A stretch of DNA of 64,000 nucleotides, taken from the NCBI GenBank assembly GCA_035578175.1, contig JAQMRL010000016.1, positions 1,551,501 to 1,615,500 on the forward strand, given 5' to 3'. A model generated the notes under the pieces. It was not told the DNA's origin, did not search any database, and was given only the letters and a program-made list of their open reading frames with translations. A program made the position numbers and the translations under genes. Source of the stretch: Catonia carolina (Eukaryota > Arthropoda > Insecta > Hemiptera > Achilidae). Of the stretch, positions 18,994 to 29,267 are shown piece after piece; the first letter of the stretch is position 1, and the number at the start of each line of letters is the position of its first letter.

Positions 18994-19202
18994 TTCTACG
19001 ATTGCACGAACATAATCATGGATTGTTCGTTTACGATCTGCAAAAAGTGTGAGAGGCTAGAGTTCCTCACACTTTTATGATGTAATCCGGTGTTGTGCTA
19101 GTTGACCGTCCTGAACAATGGTTCAAGCATGATATTCAAATTCCCCGAACTATCGAGTAGCACCTTGTAGAACTTCAGAGTAAGTGTAATTAAAGCTCAT
19201 AC

Positions 19203-19320
19203 CTGTTTACGCCAGAGGCAATTAATAATATCAGTATTGTAACGGTCAATTAGATTCAATTCATTTTCAAAATTCCTCACTGAATTGTTCATTATAATTC
19301 TATTAATAATTGTCGGGTAG
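19203..19320 (-). other. Candidate host exon with strong splice sites
   Basis: Minus strand: acceptor TTTTCATTTTGTTTTCAG before 19320 and donor AAACAG|GTATGAGC after 19203. The 118-base segment is open in one frame only (one base to finish a codon, then 39 codons): YPTIINRIIMNNSVRNFENE, then LNLIDRYNTDIINCLWRKQ, ending in phase 0. The phase-0 end is compatible with the exon starting at 9533. The start needs an upstream phase-2 exon that I did not find, and it is not in phase with 31323. It may be an exon of the same gene in another isoform, or of a different gene. Confidence 0.4.
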
Positions 19321-19434
19321 CTGAAAACAAAATGAAAACCAATCAGAAACATCCATTCTATAAATATACAAACTCGAATCCAGTTCATAACCCAATTTGT
19401 TCTACATTCATTCTATTTGTGTTTACTTTCTCTT

Positions 19435-19565
19435 GCCCTACATGAATATTTACAGAAGAAAAGTATTGTTTTCATGTCGATTTTCCAAATCACGTTTACA
19501 CCGGATATATACACATTTTCAGCCCCCTGAACCCAAAAACTCCAGAACGGAACATGTAGGAAGTT
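19435..19565 (+). repeat. R1 left-end fragment
   Basis: ACTTTCTCTTGCCCTACATG, 'tcatgtcgatttt', 'ccccctgaacccaaaaac' and 'gaacggaacat' in R1 order, then similarity ends. Confidence 0.8.
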
Positions 19566-19669
19566 AAGTTTAGGTATAGTTACTTGAGTCACGAGTTTGC
19601 CTTTATTTGCAACAAGGGGTAAAAGGGAGAAAGCATCAGTGTGCATGCGCTACCGCTTTAATTTCAGTA

Positions 19670-20491
19670 CAGTAATCCCTTGGTATCCGTGGGTTTTGGT
19701 TATCCGCGGACTTAGTCCGTGGACCTAAAACCTTAAAATACGTACGTTATCTCACCTTGTGTACACCGTACTTGGTGGTGAAGTCATACAATTCTGATAA
19801 CATGTGTTTGAATAAATGTTTTGGCATCCGCATCATGTTGAGTCTCACACTAGTATGGTGACGGTCGCCATGAGCCAAGCTAGATTTCCGCGTACTGTAC
19901 ATAGTGAGTGTGTCACTGGGTACCGGGCCCCACCATTAACACCCCACCCCCACACGTACGCCCAGGCACCATACTGTAATTTCTCCGTACGTTTTCCTCC
20001 ATGTATCAGTCTAACTTCTTCGTACGTACGTACAGTTCTTTGTTTGTTAGACGATCCTGAAACGAAGCCAAGCATTTTTTCACAAACCATCAACAAGATC
20101 CTCAGCATGGCAACGCATTGGCTGACCACGCGTTGGAGACGGATCCCGTCATGGAAAGGGCCCTTCGATTCAAAAGAGGACTCAGGAGCTGATGATAATA
20201 TATGTAGAAGCCCACAAGGAGTTTGAAAAGAAGAAGAAGCAAAGAGCCATAACAAACTATTTTAAAGCAACTTAAATTTTTTATGCATACATTACTGTAT
20301 TTATTTAATATTCATAGATTATAATAATAATAAAATGTTCCTAGAGCTATTAAACCCTTAAAACGACTGCAGGACTTTATGTTTAAAACCAATTCCCATC
20401 TTTTCGTTCACATAAGGTATCATTATCCACGGTTTTACAAACCGCGGTAACCCTCTGGAACGTAACACCCGCGGATAACGAGAGATAACTG
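19670..20491 (+). mobile_element. pogo/Tigger-type element, internally deleted
   Basis: TA at 19668-19669 and 20492-20493. Starts CAGTAATCCCTTGGTATCCG and ends ...CGAGAGATAACTG; both ends continue into TTATCCGCGG blocks. CAGT termini with TA duplication and 'GGTATCCG' are typical of Tigger/pogo. A transposase tail survives near 20095-20270: DHALETDPVMERALRFKRG and EAHKEFEKKKKQRAITNYF in two frames, matching the basic C-terminal end of the family. The DDE region is gone, leaving an 822-bp relic. Confidence 0.75.
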
Positions 20492-20493
20492 TA

Positions 20494-20936
20494 CAACAAA
20501 CACAACTTATACTATAACCAGAGCATGTACAGTATATTGCGGAACATTTGTAATTTAACTGTACGAATATAACAGTTTGTTACCGTAAACAGAAATGTTA
20601 GTTTCTCAAAAACGTGGGCTGACTATTCACAGTGCTGAACGAAATCTAATATGCATAGTACTAATGCTGTGAAGTTGAAGCTAAAACCAAAATGCCTTTC
20701 CCTGCCTCTTAACAAAAGCCATGAGCGAGTGGCTAATTACCGTCATGTTTCTCTTTCCACAATTTGAAATATAAAGGAGGAAATTAAAGACGTGAAGAAG
20801 CTATTCTTCAATAGTTTTGTTGACACCTGGTAAAAAAAGGAAACCGTTAAGTATATACTAGTGAGACTGATAGTGAAGACGCTGGTAACAGCGATAATAA
20901 AGAAGGCGATTCATTGGTAGAAAATTTTGTTCCATT
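20494..20936 (+). other. Spacer with an acidic coding-like stretch
   Basis: Near 20862-20945 one plus frame reads ETDSEDAGNSDNKEGDSLVE followed by NFVPFSAHNRQ, and just upstream another frame reads TPGKKRKP. It resembles the acidic N-terminal region of a transposase or nuclear protein, with stops and frame changes. No element ends found. Confidence 0.3.
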
Positions 20937-21343
20937 TTCTGCCCATAACAGACAGGTGGAGTGTCAAATTATTTACACTCAATCTGTTCGATGCAGGGCT
21001 AAAATAAATAGTTCTGTTTCTTATCACATGGTCAGCCAATTGAATGACTGAATCATTTAAGAACAGAAGAGGTATAGGTGTAAAAGACACTAATCAGAGT
21101 TATCTTGTCTGAAAGTAATGAATTTCATTGTACAGCCAGACCCTGTGGTGAATGAAGTGAAGGTGTCATTTACAGAGTGGAAAGTATGTGCTTTTCAGAG
21201 GGCCCAGCATGCTGATAAGCGTACTTTTCCACTCAGTGAGGAAGGCAATGGTAAACCACCTCACTCATCGTTTTACTTAGTAAAACCTCTGGAGGTTCAA
21301 ACCAGCCTTTCGGCTGTTGACCTAAACAACAATTTCCATTTTG
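20937..21343 (-). mobile_element. R2 SINE-like repeat, full copy
   Basis: About 400 bp from 'tctgcccataacagacaggt' to 'cctaaacaacaa'. In minus orientation it starts TTTAGGTCA.CAGCCGAAAGG with GGTTTGAACC, resembling pol III A and B boxes. The opposite strand keeps an open frame (21118-21366) encoding NEVKVSFTEWKVCAFQRA and KRTFPLSEEGNGKPPHSSF. Near-identical frames occur in the copies at 22663 and 56483. Confidence 0.75.
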
Positions 21344-22364
21344 TTCCATCATTTAAATTTAAGTAATCCTAATCTTAATAAATTAAAAGTAATCTACTAA
21401 TTAAGATATTTAATTTAATCTTTACTTTTTGAATTTAATGCCTGAATGGTTTTGTAAAGTAAGAAAAGGAATTTGGCTCGAAATTATGTTTATAGGAGGA
21501 CCAGTACGCATTTACAAGGGTCCGCGTACAAGACCGTGGTAGTAAAACATAAGAAAACAAACAACACAGGAGAATGACCACTTGAGCAACTAAATTAAGT
21601 ATCACAAACATAAAACGTCCACTTGCTTGTTATCGAACACAATAGCCTGAAGTCCAGCAGCAGGAACATGTGCGTGAGCCCAAGATGGCGACCGACGAAG
21701 AATTAATATTAATACGCTAGCAGACAGTTTAGCAAATACAAAAACACACAGATAAATAATTATATTAACCGACATGAGCACAGTTTAAAGCCTCGTTTCG
21801 AAATACATAAGCCGTTGCCAGCTTCACGTTAGTTGCTAGGCCGAAATATTAAGCCTCAAACGAAAGACGCTTTATGTCCGTGATGAATTCAGTTGCATAA
21901 GTGGTTGAGGGAGAAATGGATGCAGGTTAGCAGTAGGCCAACAAAAAGAAGAAGAAAGAAGGAAGAGGAAGAAAAATCAAAGAGGATTACAAAATAGTGC
22001 AAACCCCGGTACAAAATGCCTTAACATAACCAATGGTTGATTTGTTACAATTTTTAAAAATCCCCATAAAATGTAATCAATCAATCAGTGTAATAATCAA
22101 TCCATAAAATGTAAAAGTAATTACAGTAAATCAAACATTTCTAGTCATGTAATTAAGCTATAGGCAATATTAAAGGTCACATTTATTTTTTATAAAAGGT
22201 TTATGAAGAAAACATTTTCTCGGAATAAACCACAGCTTACAAAATGTATGTAGAAACTACACGGTAGTGAAATATACGAGTAGTGTCTCACTGTTGAGGT
22301 TGGCAGCACTGTCAAATTTTCACTGCCCTCCCTCACAGCCCATCCATACACAAAAGGTAATCTT
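21344..22364. other. Spacer; split short repeat and ~590-bp insertion
   Basis: 21362-21440 and 22030-22075 are the two halves of the repeat seen intact at 16460-16590. The ~590 bp between them (about 21441-22028) is an insertion relative to that copy, possibly flanked by ATGCCT. It contains GAA-rich sequence near 21945-21985. No gene recognised. Confidence 0.5.
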
Positions 22365-23240
22365 GTGACTTCAGTATCTACACCATAAGAGGACCCGATA
22401 TAAACATTCTCATTAAAATCGGTCAACCGGAAGTATTATTTATTTGTGTGATTTTTCATATTTTGCAATTTTCTCCAAAACAGCTCTTACGGTTTTTTTT
22501 AACTTGGTTCATTTACTACAATTTTTATGCTCTACAAGACAAAGTAAGCATCATGTCTGCTTAAATTCTTGGGGAGAATGGGCTCTCATAGAAAGATTAG
22601 GATTTTTAAGATTGCAGCCTTAATATGCAATTTACAGCAAAAGTGTACATAATAAAAGTTATTGTTGTTGTTTAGGTCAACAGCCGAAAGGCTGGTTTGA
22701 ACCTTTAGAGGTTTTACTAAGTAAAACGAGGAGTGAGGTGGTTTACCAATGCCTTCCTCACTGAGTGGAAAAGTACGCTTATCAGCATGCCGGGCCCTCT
22801 GAAAAGCACATATTTTCCACTCTGTAAATGACACCTTCACTTCATTCACCACAGGGTCTGGCTTGTACAATGAAATTCATTACTTTGAGAGGAGATAACT
22901 CTGATTAAAGTCACAATACACCTCTACCTCTTCTGTTCTTAAATGATTCAGTCATTTAATTGGCTGACCATGTGATAAGAAACAAAACTATTTATTTTAG
23001 CCCTGCAACGAACAGATCGGGTGTAAATAATTTGACACTCCACCTGTCTGTTATGGGCAGCAATCAAAGTTGTAGAACATTGAAAAAAATTTTAAACTTT
23101 TATTTTAACCATTTTCTTTTTTATGTTTTAGTTCTACAGGAGTAGATTTTCATTTTGCTTCATTCGCCCGTGATAAAACATAGGTTACAGCGTTCATTAT
23201 CTACATTGGCAATAGAAAGTCTTGTGAGTTTTTATTAAGA
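22365..23240 (+). repeat. R1 copy split by an R2 insertion
   Basis: R1 sequence runs 22365-22658 ('aaaatcggtcaaccggaagta', 'ctctacaagacaaagtaag', 'aataaaagtt') and resumes at 23062 ('caaagttgtagaacat') to a 'c attggcaatagaaagtcttgtgag' right end near 23235. R2 lies between. The left end is missing. Confidence 0.8.
22663..23060 (+). mobile_element. R2 SINE-like repeat inside R1
   Basis: Starts GTTGTTGTTTAGGTCAACAG with GGTTTGAACC and runs to 'cctgtctgttatgggcag'. High similarity to the copy at 20937 in opposite orientation. Its position inside R1 shows that R2 was active after this R1 inserted. The complementary frame at 22586-22870 again encodes the NEVKVSFTEW-type peptide. Confidence 0.8.
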
Positions 23241-24160
23241 GTATTCACGCTTGAGGAGTTTTATACTGAAAATGAAAATAAACTATAGCGAGTTCACTGT
23301 AAGAACCAACAGTCGAATCAACAAACTGCATCTGTGGTAGTACGTGTAAATACACCACACAAATACGTACATGCAACAGCCTAGCATTAGTCACCGGGTG
23401 GACACCAACACTTTTATAACTGCTAAACAATAACAACCAACAGCCGCGTTCCCTAATGCAAATAAAATCTTTCTCTTATCACTTAATTTTGTTTAGAATT
23501 CAGTTGCATACTACTCCGTATTGTTTATAGGCTTATTCAATGTTTATATTAAAAATTCTTCATGTATGTGTCATTTTTAATGTTATGATCCCAAATGAGT
23601 TTTCAATTTAGTTAGCTTTGTTATTTTAAACTGTTCGGTTCGGTTTAATTGTGCGTCTAGTTCGAATGGTGCTTTTAGTTTCATGTACGGTTTAATTTTA
23701 TTGCAGTTATTACTTTATTCGACTGTATGAACAAAAGTAAGGTTATTTTTATTTTTGCTGAAAAAGTTTATATTAATTTATAGTGATGACTAATGCAACA
23801 GAGTCCTCTATTTACAAACACCAAAAAGGTAAACCTTTGAGAATAAAGTAAGAATAATTAAGTAAGTGAGTTTTAAAATTAGTAAAACAATAATAATTTT
23901 ATTTATAAAGTAAGCATTTAAAATTATAAAAAACATTTAAGTATTTAATTTTATTAAGGTAAAGAATTAACTACTCATAAGAGTATTAAGCACGAGTCGT
24001 TTCGCATACACGTACTATGAAAATCACACAATACTTTTGGTGCGTACAGTAATGGAGCTGTGACGTCATTCACCGTTTGTTTACTTCGCAGTTGGTTCTT
24101 AAAATGAATTTGGTATACAATATTATTCTTTAGAATTTATTGTTGCCATAACACGCAGGT
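23241..24160. other. Spacer, no gene recognised
   Basis: AT-rich; a 63-residue minus frame at 23245-23436 is unsupported. No repeat boundary identified. Confidence 0.4.
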
Positions 24161-24164
24161 GAAA

Positions 24165-24265
24165 TGCTAAATTATTTCCAATCCATCTGCTAGTTCTACG
24201 GCTACAACAAAATAGTTCCGTTTCTTATCACATGGTCACCCAATTATATGACTGAACTATTTAAG
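24165..24265 (-). repeat. R2 fragment
   Basis: 'ttccgtttcttatcacatggtcacccaatt' to 'ctatttaagaacagac' matches the distal end of R2; the rest is missing. Confidence 0.65.
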
Positions 24266-24611
24266 AACAGACACCCATTTTTTAATAAAAGAAGAAGAAG
24301 AAGAGATATTTCTCCTGAATTTCTCAGTGCTCGACAAAGTGTAATTATTGTTAACAAACTTCACACGAACACTTTTAGGAGGCCATTTATGATTTTCAAT
24401 CACACAACTTCCACTGAAGAAATAAGTTTTTAAATTTCAATTTATGTACTCACTGAGATGTTTTTTGTAGACAAATGAAGATAGTAATTCGAGATGATCT
24501 TCGTGTAGACCAGTTTTTGTGTGGTGTACAAATATTATCAGCAAATGTTTGTGGAAATCATCTGCCGCCTTTATTTCATCTGCATCTGAAACAAATCCAA
24601 TTCTTTATTTT
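24266..24611. other. Spacer, no gene recognised
   Basis: Contains GAAGAAGAAGAAGAG at 24290-24304. A 61-residue plus frame overlaps the R2 fragment and is not supported. Confidence 0.35.
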
Positions 24612-25519
24612 AACTTTTCCTTGCCCTACACGAATATATAGGGAAGGCAAGTATTGTTTTTATGTCGATTTCACCAGATATTCATGTTTTCAGACCCCCT
24701 GAACCAAAAACATGTTTTTAGCGATTGGTCTGTATGTGTGTGAATAAAATATCTCAAGAACAGGACATCGTACGATGTTGAAACTTGAAACTTCAGTACG
24801 TAATACTAGAGAACCCAAAACGAACATCAAATTTCATCAAAATTGGTCAACCGGAAGTAGTAGTTCATTAATGTAATTTTTCACTTTTTTGCAATTTCCT
24901 CAAAAACTGGTCCTAACATTTTTTTCAAAACACCTGGTTTACTAAATTTTTTATGCTCTACAAGATAGGGTAGGCGCCATGTTTGCTAAAATTCTTGGTC
25001 AGGCTGTTTCCACGTAAAAAAAATGTTTTTTTAAGATTGCGACTTAAATATGCATTTAAGCGTAAAAATGTATCCAGTAAAAGTTGTAGAGAAATTAAAA
25101 TTCTACAACTTTTATTTGAAACATTATTTTGTATAACGCTTAGTTTAGCGGTAATTACTGATTTTATATTTTTTTCTCACAAAATCATGAAAAAAATCGA
25201 TTTTCTAAAGATTTCAGCCTTATCATGGATTTTACGAAAAAAAGTATAATCAAATTTATAGGAAATTGAAAGATCTGCAACTTTTATTTTGAGCATTTTT
25301 CTCTACAGAGACTAGTTTAGCGTGAAAGAGTGATTTTCCGTATCTTTAAGCTATAGTACTGAGATTGATATTACCTTTACGTCTTTCACTCATGATTAAA
25401 ATAAGATTATGTTAATTACGGTTAGTTTTTTGTATATTTCTAATGTTAGGTTATAATTGTTAATTATTATTTTCATTGGCAAGAGAAAGTTGTGTGATGG
25501 TTTCACACCTATTTTTTTT
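24612..25519 (+). repeat. R1 repeat, near-complete copy
   Basis: Left end ACTTTTCCTTGCCCTACACG (24613), right end 'cattggcaagagaaagttgtgtgatggtttcacac' near 25510. All internal modules are present in order; the microsatellite is reduced to 'tgtatgtgtgtg' near 24731. Confidence 0.9.
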
Positions 25520-25873
25520 GTCATTTAATTTTTTGTTAAGCAAGCCATTGCAGATATCCATTACATACGATAAGTTTTTCTTCCTTCCTGAAAAAGTTGA
25601 TTTGGTGGACATGTAAGGGTGGATTTGTAAGGGTTGAATACTCCTCAAATTATGACCAACAGTCGTAATTCACTATACAAACTTAAGAGGAGTTCATTCC
25701 GAAAATTTGATTGCATAATCAATTTTTTGAATTTTATTGAATATTAATATTTGTAATTTTCTGTTTAATATGGTATATAATGTATATGCATTTTTGTATA
25801 ATGGTTGAAAAGAGAAAAGTTTTTTTTTTTTTTGGTGTTATTTCTGTGTTTATTATATCTGAATATTATTTAT
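25520..25873. other. AT-rich spacer between R1 copies
   Basis: A 62-residue minus frame (25460-25648) partly overlaps R1 and has no family signature. Confidence 0.4.
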
Positions 25874-26887
25874 TACTTTCTCTTGCCTATATGAATATAT
25901 AGGAAGGAAAGTATTGTTTTCATGTCGATTTTTCGAAATCGAGTTTTCACCGGATCTATACGTTTTCAGACCCCCTGAACCCAAAAAACATGTTTTTAGC
26001 GATTGGTCTGTGTGTGTGTGTGTGTGTGTGTGAGTGTGTGTGTGTGTGTGTGTGAGTGTGTGTGTGTGTGTGTGTGAGAGTGTGTGTGTGTGTGTGAACA
26101 GAATATCTCAAGAACGGAACATCGTACAAACTTGAAACTTGAAACTTAAGTTACATACCACTACCGGACGCGACACGAACATTTTCATCAAAATCGGTCA
26201 AACGGAAGTAGTAGTTTATTCGTATAATTTTTCACTTTTTTGCGATTTTCTCAAAAACTGGTCCTACGATTTTTTTTAAAATCGCCTCATTTACTCAATT
26301 TTTTATTCTCTACAAGATAGGGTAGGCGTCATGTTTGCTGAAATTCTGGGTGAGGCTGTTTTCACGTAAAAACAAAGTTTTTTTAAGATTACGGCTTTAA
26401 TATGCAATTTAGAGCAAAAATTTATATTGTTGTAGATTTATAGTTGTAGAGAATTTAAAATCCTACAACTTTTATTTCAAACATTTTTTTGTATAACGCT
26501 TAGTTTAGCGGTAATTTGCAATTTTCTGTTTTTTTCTCACGAAAACGTGAGAAAAATCGATTCTTTTAACATTTCGGCTTTAGTATGCATTTTACGACAA
26601 AAAAGTATATAATAAAATTATAGAAAATTAAGAGATCTACAACTTTTATTTAGAGAATTTTTCTCTACAGAGCCTAGTTTAGCGTGAAAGTGTGATTTTC
26701 CGTTTTTTTTTAAGCCAAATTGAGTTGGATTTTCATTTTGCGTCTTCCACTCATGATTAAAATAAGGTTATGTTTTTGAGGTTAGTTTTTGTTTATTTCT
26801 AATATTTTATTAATAATGTTAGGTTTATTATTAATTATTTGCATTGGCAAGAGAAAGTTGTGTGAGTGTTTCACACCAGATTTTTTT
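25874..26887 (+). repeat. R1 repeat, complete reference copy
   Basis: ACTTTCTCTTGCC at 25874 and GGCAAGAGAAAGT near 26845-26857, then the GTGTGA/TCACAC hairpin and CAGATTTTTTT, about 1,010 bp. The left terminus folds on itself (ACTTTC..GAAAGT enclosing CCTATAT..ATATAGG). A ~90-bp GT microsatellite interrupted by GA lies at 26008-26098. Internal stems: CTCACGAAAACGTGAG near 26536 and GTTGTAG..CTACAAC near 26445. No reading frame of note. Confidence 0.92.
26008..26098. repeat. GT microsatellite inside R1
   Basis: Long GT run with GAGTG interruptions at the site where every R1 copy has a shorter GT/CA tract. Confidence 0.9.
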
Positions 26888-27317
26888 AATTTGCAAACAT
26901 GTTCTTTTTCTTACAAAAGACCCATTTTCTCAGAAACCACAAAACATAAAGAAATAAATTGTTTACTGCGTCTTTAGTAGGTTATAGTGGTAATCTGGAG
27001 CCTCTTTCAGCATTGTAAAAATATTTATTAAATTGCGAAATATTTTATTAAATTGCAAAAATATTTTTAAAAAAATTGGCTCCATCAAAAGAGTTCATAA
27101 CTTTTTTTAAAAGTTGTTATATTTTAATGTGTGAGGATCAGTAGCCTCTTCTTGTATCCATAAATAATCCATCAAAGTTACAGCTTTGAAATATTAATAG
27201 TTACCGAGATAATGGGTTTCAAATTTTGCTAATTTAACATTGGCGGGATATGCGGTATGAACTACCCTTAATCCGTTCTGAAGTAGAGTTTGTATAGCAG
27301 GTTGCACCCCCGCTATG
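26888..27317. other. Spacer flanking the hAT element
   Basis: The minus strand next to the hAT target site reads openly (VQPAIQTLLQNGLRVV, YPANVKLAKFETHYLG) for about 45 codons and may continue the pogo-like relic on the other side of the hAT insertion. Not otherwise recognised. Confidence 0.35.
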
Positions 27318-28678
27318 TAGAGATGTGGCCGGGTAAATACCCAGTGGGAAGGTAAATATAAATAGGGTATTTACCCAGTGGTCGTTTAAATACCCAAAAT
27401 GAGGGTATTTTCAGTTATTGAGCTTTTTATTACACTTTTTTAATAGTTGATGAAGTGTTGGACGAACAGGGACTGAAACACAGCTATTTGATGCCTTAAA
27501 TTGAAATCAGGAACAATATTCATCCTTCAAAACTAAACTAAAGGAAAATTGACGAGCGAGTATTTATATGTTTTGGCACTGTAACACCGTAACCTTTCTG
27601 TATTGGTTCTTAAAGAGAGTTTTTCTTAAACTAAAGTAATATATTGGATAACATATTTGCCCTTTGTTTGGGAAGGATTAAAAGATTCTGAAAGAGAAAG
27701 CAATTAGCCCAATGTTGTGGTGGAGGGGCTTGAAAGGAACATGTGTGCTAGCTGATGTTGCTGTGAGGATTTTAGGCGCTCCAGTTACATCTGCTGCTAC
27801 TGAAAGAACGTTTAGCACATTCAGCTGGATCCACTATAAGAAAAGAAACCGACTTACAACTGAAAGGGCTGGACAGATAGCTTACTTGTCACACAACTGG
27901 AATCTGCTAAACAAAACTCCAAAATCAAAAAAAGAAAAGAGACCAAGGAAACAAAGTGGGTACAGTGAAACAGAAGTTGAAATCAAAAATAATGATCAAA
28001 TGCAAGTTTCCTGTAGTGACGATAGCGAGAACGAGGGCAGCGATGATGGCCACATTTCGCTCTCGGATGAAGAGTACCTCTCTGAGCGTGAAGAAGACTC
28101 AAATTAGAAAAAATGTTGTTAGGCTACTTTATGATATTTTGTTTTTTTACATCAAAAGGTGTTGTAATTCTTCTGATGTAGGCCTACATTACTTTGAATT
28201 TCTTTAGTAAATGATAAAAACTATTCTAAACAAAATTTGATTTTGATTTGACCCAAGTTGTACTTCTACTACTCAACTGATGTTTTTCATTGTAAAACAT
28301 AAACATTGTGTTGAAAACGGTATATTGCACCTTTTGTAGAACTTTGCCAATGCTCTAAATTAATTTCCACTAATTGTTATCTCATTGTTTGCAAAAAGGC
28401 CTAGTTCAGTTGTAACTCTGAGTTTTCAGGTTATAGATATTGAATTGTATCTTCTTATCCAATTAGTCGTAATTAAATTAAATTGTTATTAACTGTCTAA
28501 TCTTATTATATTTCTAGAAAGTTAATATAGAATAGGCCTAGTTTGCATATTGGTACCTTTTTTAGGGTTCAACTTTCTGCGACACATGATTTTTAATGTA
28601 ATATCAAAAATACCCGGGTATTTACCCAAATTGGGTATTTACCCCGATTTATAAGTACCTCGGTATTTCACATCCCTA
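27318..28678 (+). mobile_element. hAT DNA transposon relic with 8-bp target duplication
   Basis: CCGCTATG occurs at 27310-27317 and 28679-28686. Ends are TAGAGATGTGG and CACATCCCTA. Subterminal GGGTATTTACCC-type palindromes are repeated several times at both ends (27334-27420 and 28608-28645), as expected of hAT transposase-binding sites. The only coding remnant is the C-terminal dimerisation domain at 27712-28107. At 1,361 bp it is internally deleted. Confidence 0.92.
27712..28107 (+). pseudogene. hAT transposase C-terminal domain
   Basis: A 131-residue frame. ILGAPVTSAATERTFSTFSW, then KKRNRLTTERAGQIAYLSHN and WNLL form the hAT C-terminal dimerisation motif. A Lys-rich and then acidic Ser/Asp/Glu tail (SDDSENEGSDDGHISLSDEE) follows to the stop. 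The catalytic RNase-H fold and BED finger are missing, so it is not a working enzyme. Confidence 0.9.
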
Positions 28679-28687
28679 CCGCTATGT

Positions 28688-28924
28688 AATCATGAATTAG
28701 ATTTCTGTGTTTGTCAATCCTGGTTACACATTTTGGAACACCAGTTGCCTCAATGCTTTCTTTGTTCTTGATGACTGTGGCAATAGTAGACTTGTTCAAT
28801 CCATACGTTGAAGCCAAATCCATATGTCTCCTTCCAGTTCAAATTAAGCAACAATTTCTTCTTTAAACTCAACTATCAATGGTTTCATTTTCTTTGCTGA
28901 CCCAGACATACCTTTTGAAGACAT
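28688..28924 (-). pseudogene. pogo-like transposase N-terminus, interrupted
   Basis: Starts ATG at 28924 on the minus strand (MSSKGMSGSAKKMKPLIVEF). After a stop and frame change it continues HMDLASTYGLNKSTIATVIK and NKESIEATGVPK, a Psq/CENP-B-type helix-turn-helix typical of pogo/Tigger transposases. The frame is cut at the hAT target site (28679-28686), so the hAT element landed in it. Confidence 0.6.
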
Positions 28925-29267
28925 TCTAAAAATTAAAATTCTAAATTGTAAAGTACAGCAGCAAACAAACAAACACTGAACTGAAATTAAACATGAAACA
29001 TAAAAAACCCAAGGCTTTGAAACTCTAACGACAACATGGTTGTTCACGGATGTATAGCAAGATTGAAACTGAAATCAAGATGGTGTTAACAAGACAGTTG
29101 AATGTGAATTGATTTCTAAGAAAGAATGTGAACCAACTGGAAATAAAAGTGATAAGATTCAGTAGATAATGTAAGGACAGTGGGTGGATGTTCGAATTTA
29201 ATTGATGAATCAAACAAAGTGCTAGAGATAAAATAAAACTATTTTTGTAAAGTAGCATACATAGTTT
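28925..29267. other. Spacer with a short coding-like stretch
   Basis: Near 29075-29165 a plus frame reads NKTVECELISKKECEPTGNK before a stop. Not recognised. Confidence 0.3.

Larger units (their letters stand above)
17534..19166 (-). mobile_element. Old mariner relic with ~1 kb foreign interior
   Basis: Inverted termini: 'aggtgctacccaaaagtttg' at 17534 and 'gaactatcgagtagcacctt' at the right end, both joined to GGGGAATTT. The left ~110 bp matches a mariner 3' region ('ctccttcaaaatattcccct'). The transposase N-terminal half is at 18730-18993. Between about 17660 and 18720 the sequence is unrelated and includes diverged tandem repeats. The C-terminal catalytic half is lost. Confidence 0.75.

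Noticed and set aside
19816..20255. Two opposed 136-residue frames
   Set aside because: Both cross the Tigger-like relic; only the short C-terminal transposase pieces match a family, and in other frames.
25874..26887. R1 as a Helitron
   Set aside because: It has a 3'-end hairpin and a Helitron-like internal phrase, but no TC start, no CTRR end and clear short inverted termini.
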